Positions 1 through 8,400 of a stretch of DNA of 64,000 nt are shown here, piece by piece. How positions within the stretch are numbered: position 1 is the stretch's first letter; the number at the start of each line of letters is the position of its first letter. This stretch comes from CBDIBC01 sp965276635 (lineage in GTDB: Bacteria > Actinomycetota > Acidimicrobiia > Acidimicrobiales > Palsa-688): NCBI GenBank assembly GCA_965276635.1, contig CBDIBC010000004.1:372001-436000 (forward strand). The letters run 5' to 3'. Under the pieces are notes generated by a model. The model did not search any database. It saw only the letters and a list, made by a program, of their open reading frames with translations, and was not told the origin of the DNA. A program made the position numbers and the translations under genes.

Positions 1-158
1 CGGACTGCGGCCGCCCGCCGAGTAGCCGACCGCAGGCGGCGGGGGTCGGTAGCCCGCGCCGGGCGAGCGGACGTGCCGGTGGTGCGTCGGTGGCCGGCGG
101 CGGGGGTGGCCGATGGGGGGGCCGGGCGGCTGAGTGCGCCGGGACGGGCGGCTGGGCC

Positions 159-212
159 TCATCGTTCGCGCGTTAGCCCAGGAACGTCCCTGGGCTAACG
201 CGCGAACGATGA
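159..212. repeat. Perfect inverted repeat, 24-bp arms
   Basis: Bases 159-182 and 189-212 are exact reverse complements, separated by a 6-nt loop. The stem begins TCATCGTTCG and ends at TTAGCCCAGG. It lies about 220 nt downstream of the stop of the leftward DtxR-type gene, so it could end that transcript, but no T-run follows the stem on either strand. A structured RNA or a palindromic repeat element is also possible. Confidence 0.8.
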
Positions 213-370
213 CGACGAGCCCGGTGGGGATCGCCATCAGCGCCCCGGGCCGGCGGCCGATAGCGGGCGGCGAGCAGCGATCAGCCGGCTGCGACCGGCG
301 GCGACCGGCAGGCGGGCAGGGCAGCAGGACCCGGCGGCAAGCCCGAGACGGTGCTTGCGGCGAGGGCCTG

Positions 371-416
371 CCAGGGGGACCAGCTGCCAGGGGGACCAGC
401 TGCCAGGGGGCCAGCC
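371..416. repeat. 16-bp direct repeat, about 2.7 copies
   Basis: The unit CCAGGGGGACCAGCTG occurs at 371-386 and 387-402, followed by a decayed third copy to about 416. It is non-coding and sits just after the end of the DtxR-type gene. No function can be assigned. Confidence 0.75.
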
Positions 417-433
417 GCCAGACCAGAGAACGT

Positions 434-1093
434 TCAGGCGGCGGCGACGAACAGCTGGTTGGCGAGACTGGGGCCGAGGGAGATGGAGTGGTCGCCCAGG
501 TTCAGCGTCAGCGTGCCGTCGGGGGCCCGGGACGACACGGTGGCCTCGCAACCGGGCACGAAGCCGTGAGCGGAGAGGTAGCCGAGCAGCTCGGTGTCGA
601 TCTCCACCTGCTCGGTGACGCGGGCCAACCGGATGCGGTCACCGCTGGCGGCCTGGCCGAGGGCGGTGAGGATCTCCTCGACCGGGCGAGCGCCGGGGAT
701 GGGGTTCCCGTGCGGGCAGGTGCGGGGGTGGTCGAGGAGCTCGATCAGCCGCTCCTCGACCTCTTCGGAGATGACGTGCTCCCATCGGCAGGCCTCGCCG
801 TGGGCTTTTTCCCAGGGCAGGCCGATGATGTCGGTGAGGAGGCGTTCGGCCAGGCGGTGCTTCCTGACCACGCTCTCGGCCAGGCGCCGGCCGGTGGGGG
901 TGAGGCGTAGGGTCCGGGCGTCCATCGACACGTAGGCGTCGTCCACCAGACGGTGGACCATCTCCGACACCGCGGGCGCAGAGTGCACCAGCCGCTCGAC
1001 CAGGCGCGCCTGGATGACGGGCACGCCCTCCTCCTCCAGCTCGTGGATGGCCTCGAGGTACTCCTCGACCGGAGGATGGAAGCCGTCGGACAC
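434..1093 (-). CDS. DtxR/MntR-family metal-dependent repressor
   Basis: A 219-residue cytoplasmic regulator of the iron- or manganese-responsive DtxR (IdeR/MntR/SirR) family. Residues about 5-65 form the winged-helix DNA-binding domain (PPVEEYLEAIHELEEEG, then APAVSEMVHRL). Residues about 66-140 form the metal-binding dimerisation domain, with the characteristic CRWEHVISEEVEERL and the CPHGNPIP segment. The C-terminal 75 residues form an SH3-like FeoA domain (GFVPGCEATV), so this is the long form of the family. The start is a GTG. The gene diverges from polA with a 75-nt gap. Whether iron or manganese is the ligand cannot be told from sequence. Confidence 0.9.
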   Translation of the reverse strand: MSDGFHPPVEEYLEAIHELEEEGVPVIQARLVERLVHSAPAVSEMVHRLVDDAYVSMDARTLRLTPTGRRLAESVVRKHRLAERLLTDIIGLPWEKAHGEACRWEHVISEEVEERLIELLDHPRTCPHGNPIPGARPVEEILTALGQAASGDRIRLARVTEQVEIDTELLGYLSAHGFVPGCEATVSSRAPDGTLTLNLGDHSISLGPSLANQLFVAAA

Positions 1094-1168
1094 GGTGCGA
1101 GCCTACCCGGGGTGGGGGTGATGAGGGCCGGTTCCGGCGGGTCGGCGGGTGTCTAGCATCGCAGCCGT

Positions 1169-3865
1169 ATGGCCACCTTGATGCTGCTCGACGGCAACTC
1201 ACTCACCTACCGGGCGTTCTTCGCCTTGCCGACGGACATGGCGACCGCGTCCGGGCAGGTGACCAACGCGGTCTTCGGGTTCACGTCGATGTTGGTCAAC
1301 CTGCTGAAGGATCATCGTCCCGACGAGCTGGTGGCCACGTTCGACCGGCCAGAGCCCACGTTCCGTCATCACATGGTGCCGGACTACAAGGGGGGCCGGA
1401 ACGAGACCCCCGACATCCTCCGCCAGCAGATGGGCCTGGTGCGCCAGCTGCTCGAGACCCTTCACGTGCCGATCGTGGAGCTGTCCGGCTACGAGGCCGA
1501 CGACCTGATCGCCACCCTGGCGACCGAGGGTGCGGCCCGGGGCGACGATGTCATGGTGGTGACCGGTGACCGGGACGCCTACCAGCTGGTGCACGATCCG
1601 CATGTCCGGGTCCTGTACAACCGCCGGGGCGTGTCGGACTACGTGCTCTACGACGAGGCTGGCATCGAGGCGCGCACGGGGGTGACGCCCGAGCATTATC
1701 CGCAGTACGCGGCGCTGCGCGGCGATCCGTCGGACAACCTGCCGGGTGTCCCGGGCGTCGGGGAGAAGACGGCAGCCAAGCTGATCAACACCTACGGGGA
1801 TCTCGACGGCATCTTCGCCCACCTCGACGAGCTGACCCCGAAGCTGCGGGAGAACCTCGGGTCGGCGGAGGAGACGGTCCGGCGCAACGCCACGGCCACG
1901 CCGCTGGTCAGGGACGTGCCGCTCGACGTCGACATGAGTGGGGCCGCGGTGGGTGGCTGGGATCGCGAGGAGCTGCGCCGCCTGTTCGACTTCTTGGAGT
2001 TCCGCACGCTCTGGGATCGTTTCCTGGAGGCGACGGAGGGCTCGGAAAAGGGGAGCGGTGAGGCGGTCGCCATCGGCGATCGCCTGGAGCTGGACCTGCG
2101 GCGCCCCGAGCGCGATGAGCTGTTGTCCCGCATCGCAGCATGGAGTGCCACCAACGCCGGCCTGGCCGTGGCCGGGGCGTGGGCCGGCCGAGAGGGCCGC
2201 AGCGCGCTGGAGGGGTTGGCCCTGGCGCCTTACCCGCCAGGGGATGGACCGGTAGAGGTCGTGTGGGCGGGCGAGGAGGTGGTGGCCGAGCTGGAGGTGT
2301 TGGATGCCCTCCGGAGCCTGCTCGGGGCCGGGGTCGCGGAGATCTCGGCCCACGACGCCAAGGCGCTGATGCGTGGCTTGTCGGTGCTCGGCGTCGACTT
2401 CGCCGACCTGCAGCTGGACACGGCGATCGCCGCGTACCTGGTCGACCCAGCGGGCGACCAGTACCTGCTGGAGGACCTGGCCCTGCGCTACGTGCAGATC
2501 GAGCTGGCGGCACCCGAAGCGCCCCCGGCCGGGCAGCTCGACCTGGCGGGGACGGCCGGCGACGGGGCCGACACGGCCGCCAGGCGGGCGGCGGCGGTGG
2601 CCCGCCTGGTCGAGCCGCTGAGCGCGGCGCTGTCGGCGCGGGGCATGTCGACGCTCTACGACGAGGTGGAGCGGCCGCTGGTACGGGTGCTGGCCCGCAT
2701 GGAGGAGATCGGCGTGCGCGTCGACGTGGAAGAGCTGCAGGGCCTGGCCGACGGGCTGGCCGACGAAGCGCGCCGCCTGGAGGAGGAGATCCAGGCTCTC
2801 GCCGGCGAGCGGTTCGTGGTGAACTCCACCCCGCAGCTGCGCGAGATCCTCTTCGTGAAGCTCGGCCTCACGCCCCAGAAGCGGACCAAGACGGGCTTCT
2901 CGACCGACGCCCAGACGTTGGAGAGGCTGCGTGGCGACCATCCCATCGTGGAGGCTCTCCTGCGGTACCGGGAGGTGGAGAAGCTGCGGTCCACCTACGG
3001 GGAGAGCCTGCTGGCCGAGGTGGCGCCCGACGGGCGCATCCACGCCACGTTCAACCAGACGGTCGCCCGCACGGGCCGGCTCAGCTCCGATCAGCCGAAC
3101 CTGCACAACATCCCCATCCGCAGCGAGGAGGGTCGACGCTTCCGCCGGTGCTTCGTGCCGAGTGAGGGCTGCCGGTTCCTGGTGGCCGACTACAACCAGA
3201 TCGAGCTGCGGGTGATCGCCCACCTGGCCGAGGACCCGGGTTTGATCGAGGCGTTCATGACCGGTGCGGACATCCACAGCGCCACCGCCGCCCGGATCTA
3301 CGGCGTCGCCCCCGCTGACGTCACCATCGCCATGCGGTCGAAGGCCAAGATGGTCTCCTACGGGTTGGCCTACGGCATGGAGTCCTACGGTCTGGCCCAG
3401 CGTCTGGGCATCGCCGTGGTCGAGGCCGACGGCATCCTCCGGGCCTACTTCGAGGGGTTCCCGAACGTGCGGGCGTACATGGACCGGGTGGTGGCCGAGG
3501 CTCGCGACCGGGGCTACACCGAGACCCTCTTCGGGCGACGGCGGCTCATCCCCGAGCTGCAGTCCGGTCGCTACCAGGTGCGCGCCGCCGGGGAGCGCCA
3601 GGCCATGAACGCCGGCATCCAGGGTCTGGCTGCCGACATCTTCAAGGTGGCGCTGGTCCGCTTGGACGCGCGCCTGGCCGCCGATGGTCTGCGCAGCCGC
3701 TTGGTGCTGCAGGTGCACGACGAGGTGATCGTGGAGGTTCCGCCCGAGGAGCAGGAAGCGGCCGAGGCGGCGGTGAACACTGCCATGGCCGGCGCGGCCG
3801 AGCTCCGGGTGCCGCTGACGGTCAACCTTTCGTCAGGAACGACCTGGGCCGCAGCCAAAACGTGA
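1169..3865 (+). CDS. polA: DNA polymerase I
   Basis: An 898-residue DNA polymerase I, which fills gaps and removes primers and damaged DNA. The N-terminal 5'-3' exonuclease domain (about residues 1-285) keeps its acidic motifs (LLDGNSLTYRAFF, GYEADDLIATL, VTGDRDAYQLV, GDPSDNLPGVPGVG). The middle 3'-5' exonuclease-like domain (about 300-490) lacks the DxE proofreading motif; AVAGAWAG stands where FDTET is expected, as in mycobacterial and Thermus enzymes. The polymerase domain has motif A (ADYNQIELRVIAHL), motif B (RSKAKMVSYGLAYGMESYG) and motif C (VLQVHDEVIVEVP). Length is normal. The gene is a chromosomal housekeeping marker. Confidence 0.97.
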   Translation: MATLMLLDGNSLTYRAFFALPTDMATASGQVTNAVFGFTSMLVNLLKDHRPDELVATFDRPEPTFRHHMVPDYKGGRNETPDILRQQMGLVRQLLETLHVPIVELSGYEADDLIATLATEGAARGDDVMVVTGDRDAYQLVHDPHVRVLYNRRGVSDYVLYDEAGIEARTGVTPEHYPQYAALRGDPSDNLPGVPGVGEKTAAKLINTYGDLDGIFAHLDELTPKLRENLGSAEETVRRNATATPLVRDVPLDVDMSGAAVGGWDREELRRLFDFLEFRTLWDRFLEATEGSEKGSGEAVAIGDRLELDLRRPERDELLSRIAAWSATNAGLAVAGAWAGREGRSALEGLALAPYPPGDGPVEVVWAGEEVVAELEVLDALRSLLGAGVAEISAHDAKALMRGLSVLGVDFADLQLDTAIAAYLVDPAGDQYLLEDLALRYVQIELAAPEAPPAGQLDLAGTAGDGADTAARRAAAVARLVEPLSAALSARGMSTLYDEVERPLVRVLARMEEIGVRVDVEELQGLADGLADEARRLEEEIQALAGERFVVNSTPQLREILFVKLGLTPQKRTKTGFSTDAQTLERLRGDHPIVEALLRYREVEKLRSTYGESLLAEVAPDGRIHATFNQTVARTGRLSSDQPNLHNIPIRSEEGRRFRRCFVPSEGCRFLVADYNQIELRVIAHLAEDPGLIEAFMTGADIHSATAARIYGVAPADVTIAMRSKAKMVSYGLAYGMESYGLAQRLGIAVVEADGILRAYFEGFPNVRAYMDRVVAEARDRGYTETLFGRRRLIPELQSGRYQVRAAGERQAMNAGIQGLAADIFKVALVRLDARLAADGLRSRLVLQVHDEVIVEVPPEEQEAAEAAVNTAMAGAAELRVPLTVNLSSGTTWAAAKT

Positions 3866-3934
3866 AGGCGGTGGCAAATGCGTATATCGCTCCATTCTTC
3901 CGAGCACGGGGTTCTCCATAGGGAAGAGGATGGA

Positions 3935-3963
3935 TTGGCCGAGACCGCTGTTCCTGCTAGTTT
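3935..3963 (+). promoter_or_regulatory. Candidate sigma70-type promoter of the mce operon
   Basis: TTGGCC at 3935-3940 and TAGTTT at 3958-3963 are separated by 17 bp, in the 128-bp gap between polA and the first YrbE gene. The predicted start of transcription lies some 20-25 nt before the ATG at 3994. This is pattern recognition only. Confidence 0.4.
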
Positions 3964-3978
3964 GTGACCCGTGTCACC
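3963..3978 (+). promoter_or_regulatory. CRP/GlxR-like palindrome before the mce operon
   Basis: TGTGA-N6-TCACC matches the CRP-family consensus TGTGA-N6-TCACA at nine of ten defined positions. It abuts the candidate -10 box and ends 15 nt before the ATG. A protein bound here would be expected to block transcription rather than activate it. No CRP-family gene lies in the window. Confidence 0.4.
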
Positions 3979-3993
3979 GCTGGGGGAGACCAC

Positions 3994-4941
3994 ATGGGCG
4001 TAGCGCGTCCCCCGAGCCGACCGGTCGAGTCGGAACGGCCGACCGACGAGATGATGCAGCGCGAGGTGGTGGCGTCGGCCACCCGCGGCTGGGGCATGTC
4101 CGACGTCCTGGTCGGTGACCGGCTCCTCGGCCTGCTCAGCCCGGCGCAGCTGCGTCCCCGCCGGGCGGTCAGGGAGCTGGTCGAGTCCTTCGGGGCGCTG
4201 GTGGCGCTCGTCCTCGACGCCTTCGTGCTCATGGTCCGCGGCATCGTGCGGCGCACCTTCCCGTGGCGGGAGTTCTTCGACCAGGCCTGGATGCTGACCT
4301 CGGTCTCGCTGCTGCCGAGCCTGCTGATCGCCATCCCGTTCGGCACCGTCATCGTCCTGGAGATCGGTGGTCTGGCATCGCAGGTGGGCGCCACGTCGTT
4401 GACGGGAGCCATCGACGCCACCACCACGGTGCGTGAGGTGGCACCGGTGGTGACCGCCCTGGTCCTGTCCGGCGCCGGGGGATCGGCCATCTGCTCCGAC
4501 CTCGGCTCGCGCACCATCAGGGACGAGATCTCCGCCATGGAGGTCATGGGCATCAGCCCCGTCGAGCGCCTGGTGGCACCCCGTCTGCTGGCGGGCGTCC
4601 TCGTCGCCGTGCTGTTGAACGGCATCGTGGCCTTCGCCGGCCTCACCAGCGCCTACGCCGCCGACATCTACATCCTCCACGGCACGGCGGGCGGCTACCT
4701 GAACGCCTTCAGCTCCTTCGCCCAGGGAGCCGACATCCTGGAGTCGACGCTCAAGGCGGCCATCTTCGGCTTCATCACCGCCGTGCTCGCCTCCTACAAG
4801 GGGATCACCACCAAGCGGGGGGCCGCGGGGGTCGGGGTTGCGGTGAACCAGTCGGTGGTCATGAGCGGCCTCGCCCTGTTCGTCCTCGACCTGATCCTCA
4901 CCGAGGTCTTCCTGGTCATCGTCCCGCCGAGGCTGCCCTGA
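3994..4941 (+). CDS. yrbEA: YrbE/MlaE-family Mce transporter permease A
   Basis: A 315-residue integral membrane permease of the MlaE family, one of the two channel subunits of an Mce lipid importer in the cytoplasmic membrane. About five hydrophobic segments start near residue 100 (SLLPSLLIAIPFGTVIVLEI), with the family loop RTIRDEISAMEVMGISPVERL following the GAGGSAICSDLG segment. The ATG at 3994 is chosen because GGGGGAGA lies 5-6 nt upstream; an in-frame start at 3964 has none. The first 60 residues are a polar extension. It overlaps the next permease by the last base of its stop. The ATPase (MceG) is not in the window, as is usual for actinobacteria. Confidence 0.93.
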   Translation: MGVARPPSRPVESERPTDEMMQREVVASATRGWGMSDVLVGDRLLGLLSPAQLRPRRAVRELVESFGALVALVLDAFVLMVRGIVRRTFPWREFFDQAWMLTSVSLLPSLLIAIPFGTVIVLEIGGLASQVGATSLTGAIDATTTVREVAPVVTALVLSGAGGSAICSDLGSRTIRDEISAMEVMGISPVERLVAPRLLAGVLVAVLLNGIVAFAGLTSAYAADIYILHGTAGGYLNAFSSFAQGADILESTLKAAIFGFITAVLASYKGITTKRGAAGVGVAVNQSVVMSGLALFVLDLILTEVFLVIVPPRLP

Positions 4942-5804
4942 TGGTCCTCCAGGTGGCAGCTCGTCCGAACCCCCTCGCCGGGTTGGTCCGCGTCCAGCGC
5001 CGCTTCGTCGACCGCCTGGTGTGGTTCGGCGACCTGCTGATCTTCCTGGTTCGGGCCGTGGTCGCCGTGCCGCTGGTGCTGAAGAACTGGCGCAAGGAGG
5101 TCTTCCGGCTGCTGGCCGACGTCACCTTCGGCGGCCGCCTCCTCGCCGTGGCGGCGGGGACCATCGCCGTGGTGTTCATCCTCTCCGCCGCCTTGGGCAT
5201 CGAGATCGGCCTGGAGGGCTACCAGGGCCTGCAGATCATCGGCCTGGAGCCGCTCGCCGGGTTGATCGCCGCCTATGGGAACACCCGGGAGCTCATCCCC
5301 ATCATCACCGCGTTCGGCCTGGCCTCCCAGATGGGCTGCAAGTTCACCGCCCAGCTGGGGGCCATGCGGATCAGCGACGAGATCGACGCCCTCGACGTCA
5401 TGGCCGTGCCGTCCCTGCCGTACCTGGTGACGACCCGCCTGATCGCCGCCATGATGGCCGTCTTCCCCCTGTACCTGGTGGCCCTCTCGGGTTCCTACAT
5501 CGCCACCCAGTACACGGTAGAGCTGATCTCCAAGCAGGGATCGGGCACCTATCAGCACTACTTCCATGCCTTCCTCCAGCCGTTGAACATCGTCGACTCC
5601 ATCGCCAAGGTGCTGATCTTCGCCGTCATCATCATCATCATCCACTGCTATTACGGCTTCACCGCTTCTGGCGGTCCCGAAGGGGTCGGGCAGGCCGCCG
5701 GGCGAGCGATCCGGGCCAGCATCGTGGCGCTGGCCGTGCTCGACCTGCTGCTCACCATGCTCTTCTACGGGCTGTCACCCAACGCCATCACCCTGTCCGG
5801 ATGA
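4941..5804 (+). CDS. yrbEB: YrbE/MlaE-family Mce transporter permease B
   Basis: A 287-residue partner of the preceding permease. It has the MlaE loop MRISDEIDALDVMAVPSLPYLV after FGLASQMGCKFTAQLGA, and hydrophobic helices around residues 65-85, 185-205, 220-240 and 260-280. Known Mce systems pair a YrbEA and a YrbEB, presumably as a heterodimer. Its stop overlaps the ATG of mceA (ATGA at 5801-5804), which implies translational coupling. Confidence 0.93.
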   Translation: MVLQVAARPNPLAGLVRVQRRFVDRLVWFGDLLIFLVRAVVAVPLVLKNWRKEVFRLLADVTFGGRLLAVAAGTIAVVFILSAALGIEIGLEGYQGLQIIGLEPLAGLIAAYGNTRELIPIITAFGLASQMGCKFTAQLGAMRISDEIDALDVMAVPSLPYLVTTRLIAAMMAVFPLYLVALSGSYIATQYTVELISKQGSGTYQHYFHAFLQPLNIVDSIAKVLIFAVIIIIIHCYYGFTASGGPEGVGQAAGRAIRASIVALAVLDLLLTMLFYGLSPNAITLSG

Positions 5805-7261
5805 CCGCACCCGCTGCCACCATCGTCGCCCGTGGGCGGGCGACGACCAGCCGGGAAGCTCGAGCCCGGGCCGCGACCATGCGCCGCGCTCGCGTGGCGC
5901 TGATCGGCGTGCTGATGATCGCCCTCCTCCTCGGTGGCGTGCTGGCCATCCTGGCGTCGTTCAGCGGGAAGTTCACCGCCTACGTCTCCATCCGCGCCGA
6001 CCTGCCGACCGGGCAGCCGGTCGACGTCGGCAACAACGTCCAGTACCTCGGTGTGCCCATCGGCACCGTGGCCGACAACGGCACCCCGCTCCCCGGCGGA
6101 GCCGTGCGGGTCACGTTGCACATCAAGCCCGACAAGATCGATGCCGTCCCGCGCAACGCCACGGCGAGCGTCGCCCCCTCCTCGCTCTTCGGCAAGGAAG
6201 CGGTCGTGCTGGCCGCCGACCACCCGGCCAGTGCCCACGTGGTGAAGGGCCAGCTGCTGGCGGCCAGCACTGGCGGCTCGCAGTCGCTGCAGGGCACGCT
6301 GGCCGACCTGAACACGCTGCTGAACGGGTTGCACCCCTCGGAGCTGGACACCACCTTGAACGCGCTGTCCACCGCCCTGCAGGGCCAGGGTCCGACCTTC
6401 CACACCGCGGTGGCTCAGCTGGACTCCTACCTGAACGAGATGGTCCCCGAGCTGCCCACGCTGGAGAGCGACATCGGCCTGGTGACGCCCCTCCTGAACG
6501 GGTTGAGCCAGTCCGTGCCTGCCCTCCTCGACCTGGCCGGGAACATCTCCACCACCTCCGCCACCTTGACCCAGGAGCAGGCCCAGCTCGGCCAGCTCCT
6601 CAGCCAGGGCGGGTCGCTGGCCAACACCGCCACCACCTTCATCGACGCCATCCAGGCCTCACTCCACGCCGCCCTGGTCAACCTCTCGCCCGCCCTCGGC
6701 GACCTGGCCACCAACCCCACCTTCGTCCCCGGGGCGCTGGCCGGGCTGGAGAACCTGGCCCAGAAGTGGGCGGGCGTGTTCCCGACCGGGGCTACCTGTG
6801 GCAAGCCGGCGGGCCAGCGCTGCCCGATGCTCGAGTTCGGCGGCTCCATCTCCGTCGACAACCCCTTCGCCATCCTGCTGGCCGGCACCAACCTGGCCGG
6901 GCCCCTGGGGTCCACCGGGACCTTGGGCGAGTCGGGCTTCGCGTCGAACACCAACCCCCCCACCTACAGCGCCGCCCAGTGCGCCCACTATGGCAGCCAG
7001 TCCGCCCTGAACTGCGGCCGTGCCACCTCGTCGGCCTCCACCACGTCATCGGCCTCCACCACGTCATCGGCCTCCACCACGTCGTCGAGCAGCACCTCGT
7101 CGAGCACCGCCAGCTCGCCGTCGACGATGTCCACCTCCACGGCTCTCGGGCAGGTCGCCTCGGCCCTGACCGGCACGCCCGCCGCCCGCACGGGCTCGAC
7201 CACCGCCGGCATCCAGTCGCTGGCCCTCGCCCCGCTGCTGCGCAGCCTGATGTCGTCGTGA
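5801..7261 (+). CDS. mceA: Mce family protein MceA
   Basis: A 486-residue membrane-anchored Mce (MlaD-fold) protein, the first of six that are thought to form a hexameric substrate tunnel across the envelope. An N-terminal transmembrane helix (VALIGVLMIALLLGGVLAIL, about residues 30-50) is followed by the MCE domain (about 60-150, VQYLGVPIGTVADNG) and a long helical region to about residue 300. The C-terminus is an unusual low-complexity Ser/Thr tail (about 405-450), partly made of three copies of SASTTS. The ATG at 5801 overlaps the upstream stop; an alternative in-frame ATG lies at 5879. It overlaps mceB by GTGA. Confidence 0.92.
   Translation: MTAPAATIVARGRATTSREARARAATMRRARVALIGVLMIALLLGGVLAILASFSGKFTAYVSIRADLPTGQPVDVGNNVQYLGVPIGTVADNGTPLPGGAVRVTLHIKPDKIDAVPRNATASVAPSSLFGKEAVVLAADHPASAHVVKGQLLAASTGGSQSLQGTLADLNTLLNGLHPSELDTTLNALSTALQGQGPTFHTAVAQLDSYLNEMVPELPTLESDIGLVTPLLNGLSQSVPALLDLAGNISTTSATLTQEQAQLGQLLSQGGSLANTATTFIDAIQASLHAALVNLSPALGDLATNPTFVPGALAGLENLAQKWAGVFPTGATCGKPAGQRCPMLEFGGSISVDNPFAILLAGTNLAGPLGSTGTLGESGFASNTNPPTYSAAQCAHYGSQSALNCGRATSSASTTSSASTTSSASTTSSSSTSSSTASSPSTMSTSTALGQVASALTGTPAARTGSTTAGIQSLALAPLLRSLMSS
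7031..7084 (+). repeat. 18-bp tandem repeat within mceA
   Basis: TCGGCCTCCACCACGTCA is present three times (7031-7048, 7049-7066, 7067-7084, the last with one change) and encodes SASTTS each time. It lies in the Ser/Thr-rich tail of MceA. The length is a multiple of three, so copy-number change would lengthen or shorten the tail without a frameshift. Confidence 0.9.
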
Positions 7262-8400
7262 GCCGCAACCGCGAGCTGGCCGGCAAGCTCGTCAAGCTGA
7301 CCGCGTTCACCCTGGTCTCCGTGGTGGTGACCGTGGTGGTGGTGGCCAGCCTTCTCGACATCAAGAACACGCCCACCACCGCCTACCAGGCCGCCTTCAC
7401 CGACTCCTCCGGCCTGCAGAGCGGCGACCCGGTCCGCATCGCCGGCGTCGAGGTGGGTCGGGTGCAGGGCGTCCATCTGGTGCACGACGACCACGCCGTG
7501 GTCTCCTTCACCCTCGATACCGACCAGATCGTCACCCGCTCCACCCACCTGCAGATCCACTACGAGAACCTGCTCGGCCAGCGGGACCTCACCCTGGTGG
7601 CCGATCCGACGGGCAGCCAGCAGGTCGTCGACCACCGGCAGCTGATCCCCACCAGCCTGACCACGCCGGCCCTCGATCTCACCGACCTGTTCAACGGCTT
7701 CCAGCCCCTGTTCACGGCGCTGACCCCCAACGACATCAACCAGCTCACCGGGAACATCATCGGTGCCTTCCAGGGGGAGTCGGGGAACATCTCCAGCCTG
7801 GTCAGCGAGGCCGCCTCCCTGACCAACAACCTGGCCGACCGCAACCAGGTCATCGACCAGGTGGTGAACAACCTCACCGGCCTGCTCCAGGTGGTCGGCA
7901 CGCACGACCAGCAGCTGGGACAGCTGATCGACGGGTTCTCGCAGCTGACTGGCGACCTGGCCGGCGAGCGGGGCCTGGTCTCCAGCGCCCTCGGTAACAC
8001 CTCGGCCATGGTGACCAGCCTGAACAACCTGCTCGGTGCCACCGTTGGACCGCTGCAAACCTCTATCACCGGTTTGGACAGCGCCACCGGCGCGCTAGCC
8101 GGCGACCAGACCCAGATCGACGGGCTGCTCAAGCAGCTGCCGGTCACCATCACCAACGTCACCAAGATCTTCCAGTCCGGCACCTTCGCCACCGGCTACA
8201 TCTGCGGGCTGTCGTTCACCCCGAGCGGCCCCTTTGCCGCCAGCCCGTCCATGCTTGTCCAGGTCCTCCAGGGCCTCCCCCTGCTCGGCGGCGCGCTCAC
8301 CAACCTCACCGGCAACGTCCTCGAGCTCACCTTCCCGGCCGGGGCGGTGGGGAACAACAACACCCACAGCAAGTCCTGTCAGGACCTCCAGAACCCATGA
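7258..8400 (+). CDS. mceB: Mce family protein MceB
   Basis: A 380-residue second Mce subunit. The start is the GTG at 7258 that overlaps the mceA stop; a long upstream extension of the frame is only the shadow of mceA. It has an N-terminal transmembrane helix (LTAFTLVSVVVTVVVVASLL), an MCE domain with SGLQSGDPVRIAGVEVGRV (about residues 50-62), and a helical domain rich in Gln, Leu and Asn. Cys residues near the end (YICGLS and SKSCQD) are typical of this group. It overlaps mceC by ATGA. Confidence 0.92.
   Translation: MSRNRELAGKLVKLTAFTLVSVVVTVVVVASLLDIKNTPTTAYQAAFTDSSGLQSGDPVRIAGVEVGRVQGVHLVHDDHAVVSFTLDTDQIVTRSTHLQIHYENLLGQRDLTLVADPTGSQQVVDHRQLIPTSLTTPALDLTDLFNGFQPLFTALTPNDINQLTGNIIGAFQGESGNISSLVSEAASLTNNLADRNQVIDQVVNNLTGLLQVVGTHDQQLGQLIDGFSQLTGDLAGERGLVSSALGNTSAMVTSLNNLLGATVGPLQTSITGLDSATGALAGDQTQIDGLLKQLPVTITNVTKIFQSGTFATGYICGLSFTPSGPFAASPSMLVQVLQGLPLLGGALTNLTGNVLELTFPAGAVGNNNTHSKSCQDLQNP

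Larger units (their letters stand above)
1..433. other. Non-coding left edge
   Basis: No convincing gene is seen in this stretch. The frames that stay open are low-complexity Gly/Arg/Ala translations typical of very GC-rich DNA. It lies downstream of the leftward DtxR-type gene and holds a perfect hairpin (159-212) and a short tandem repeat (371-416), listed separately. The end of a gene lying outside the window cannot be excluded for the first 120 bases. Confidence 0.5.

Noticed and set aside
1199..3718. Long open frame (839 codons) on the strand opposite polA
   Set aside because: It is a GC-rich antisense shadow: composition of His/Gln/Arg/Gly with no recognisable domain, fully overlapped by a clear DNA polymerase I.
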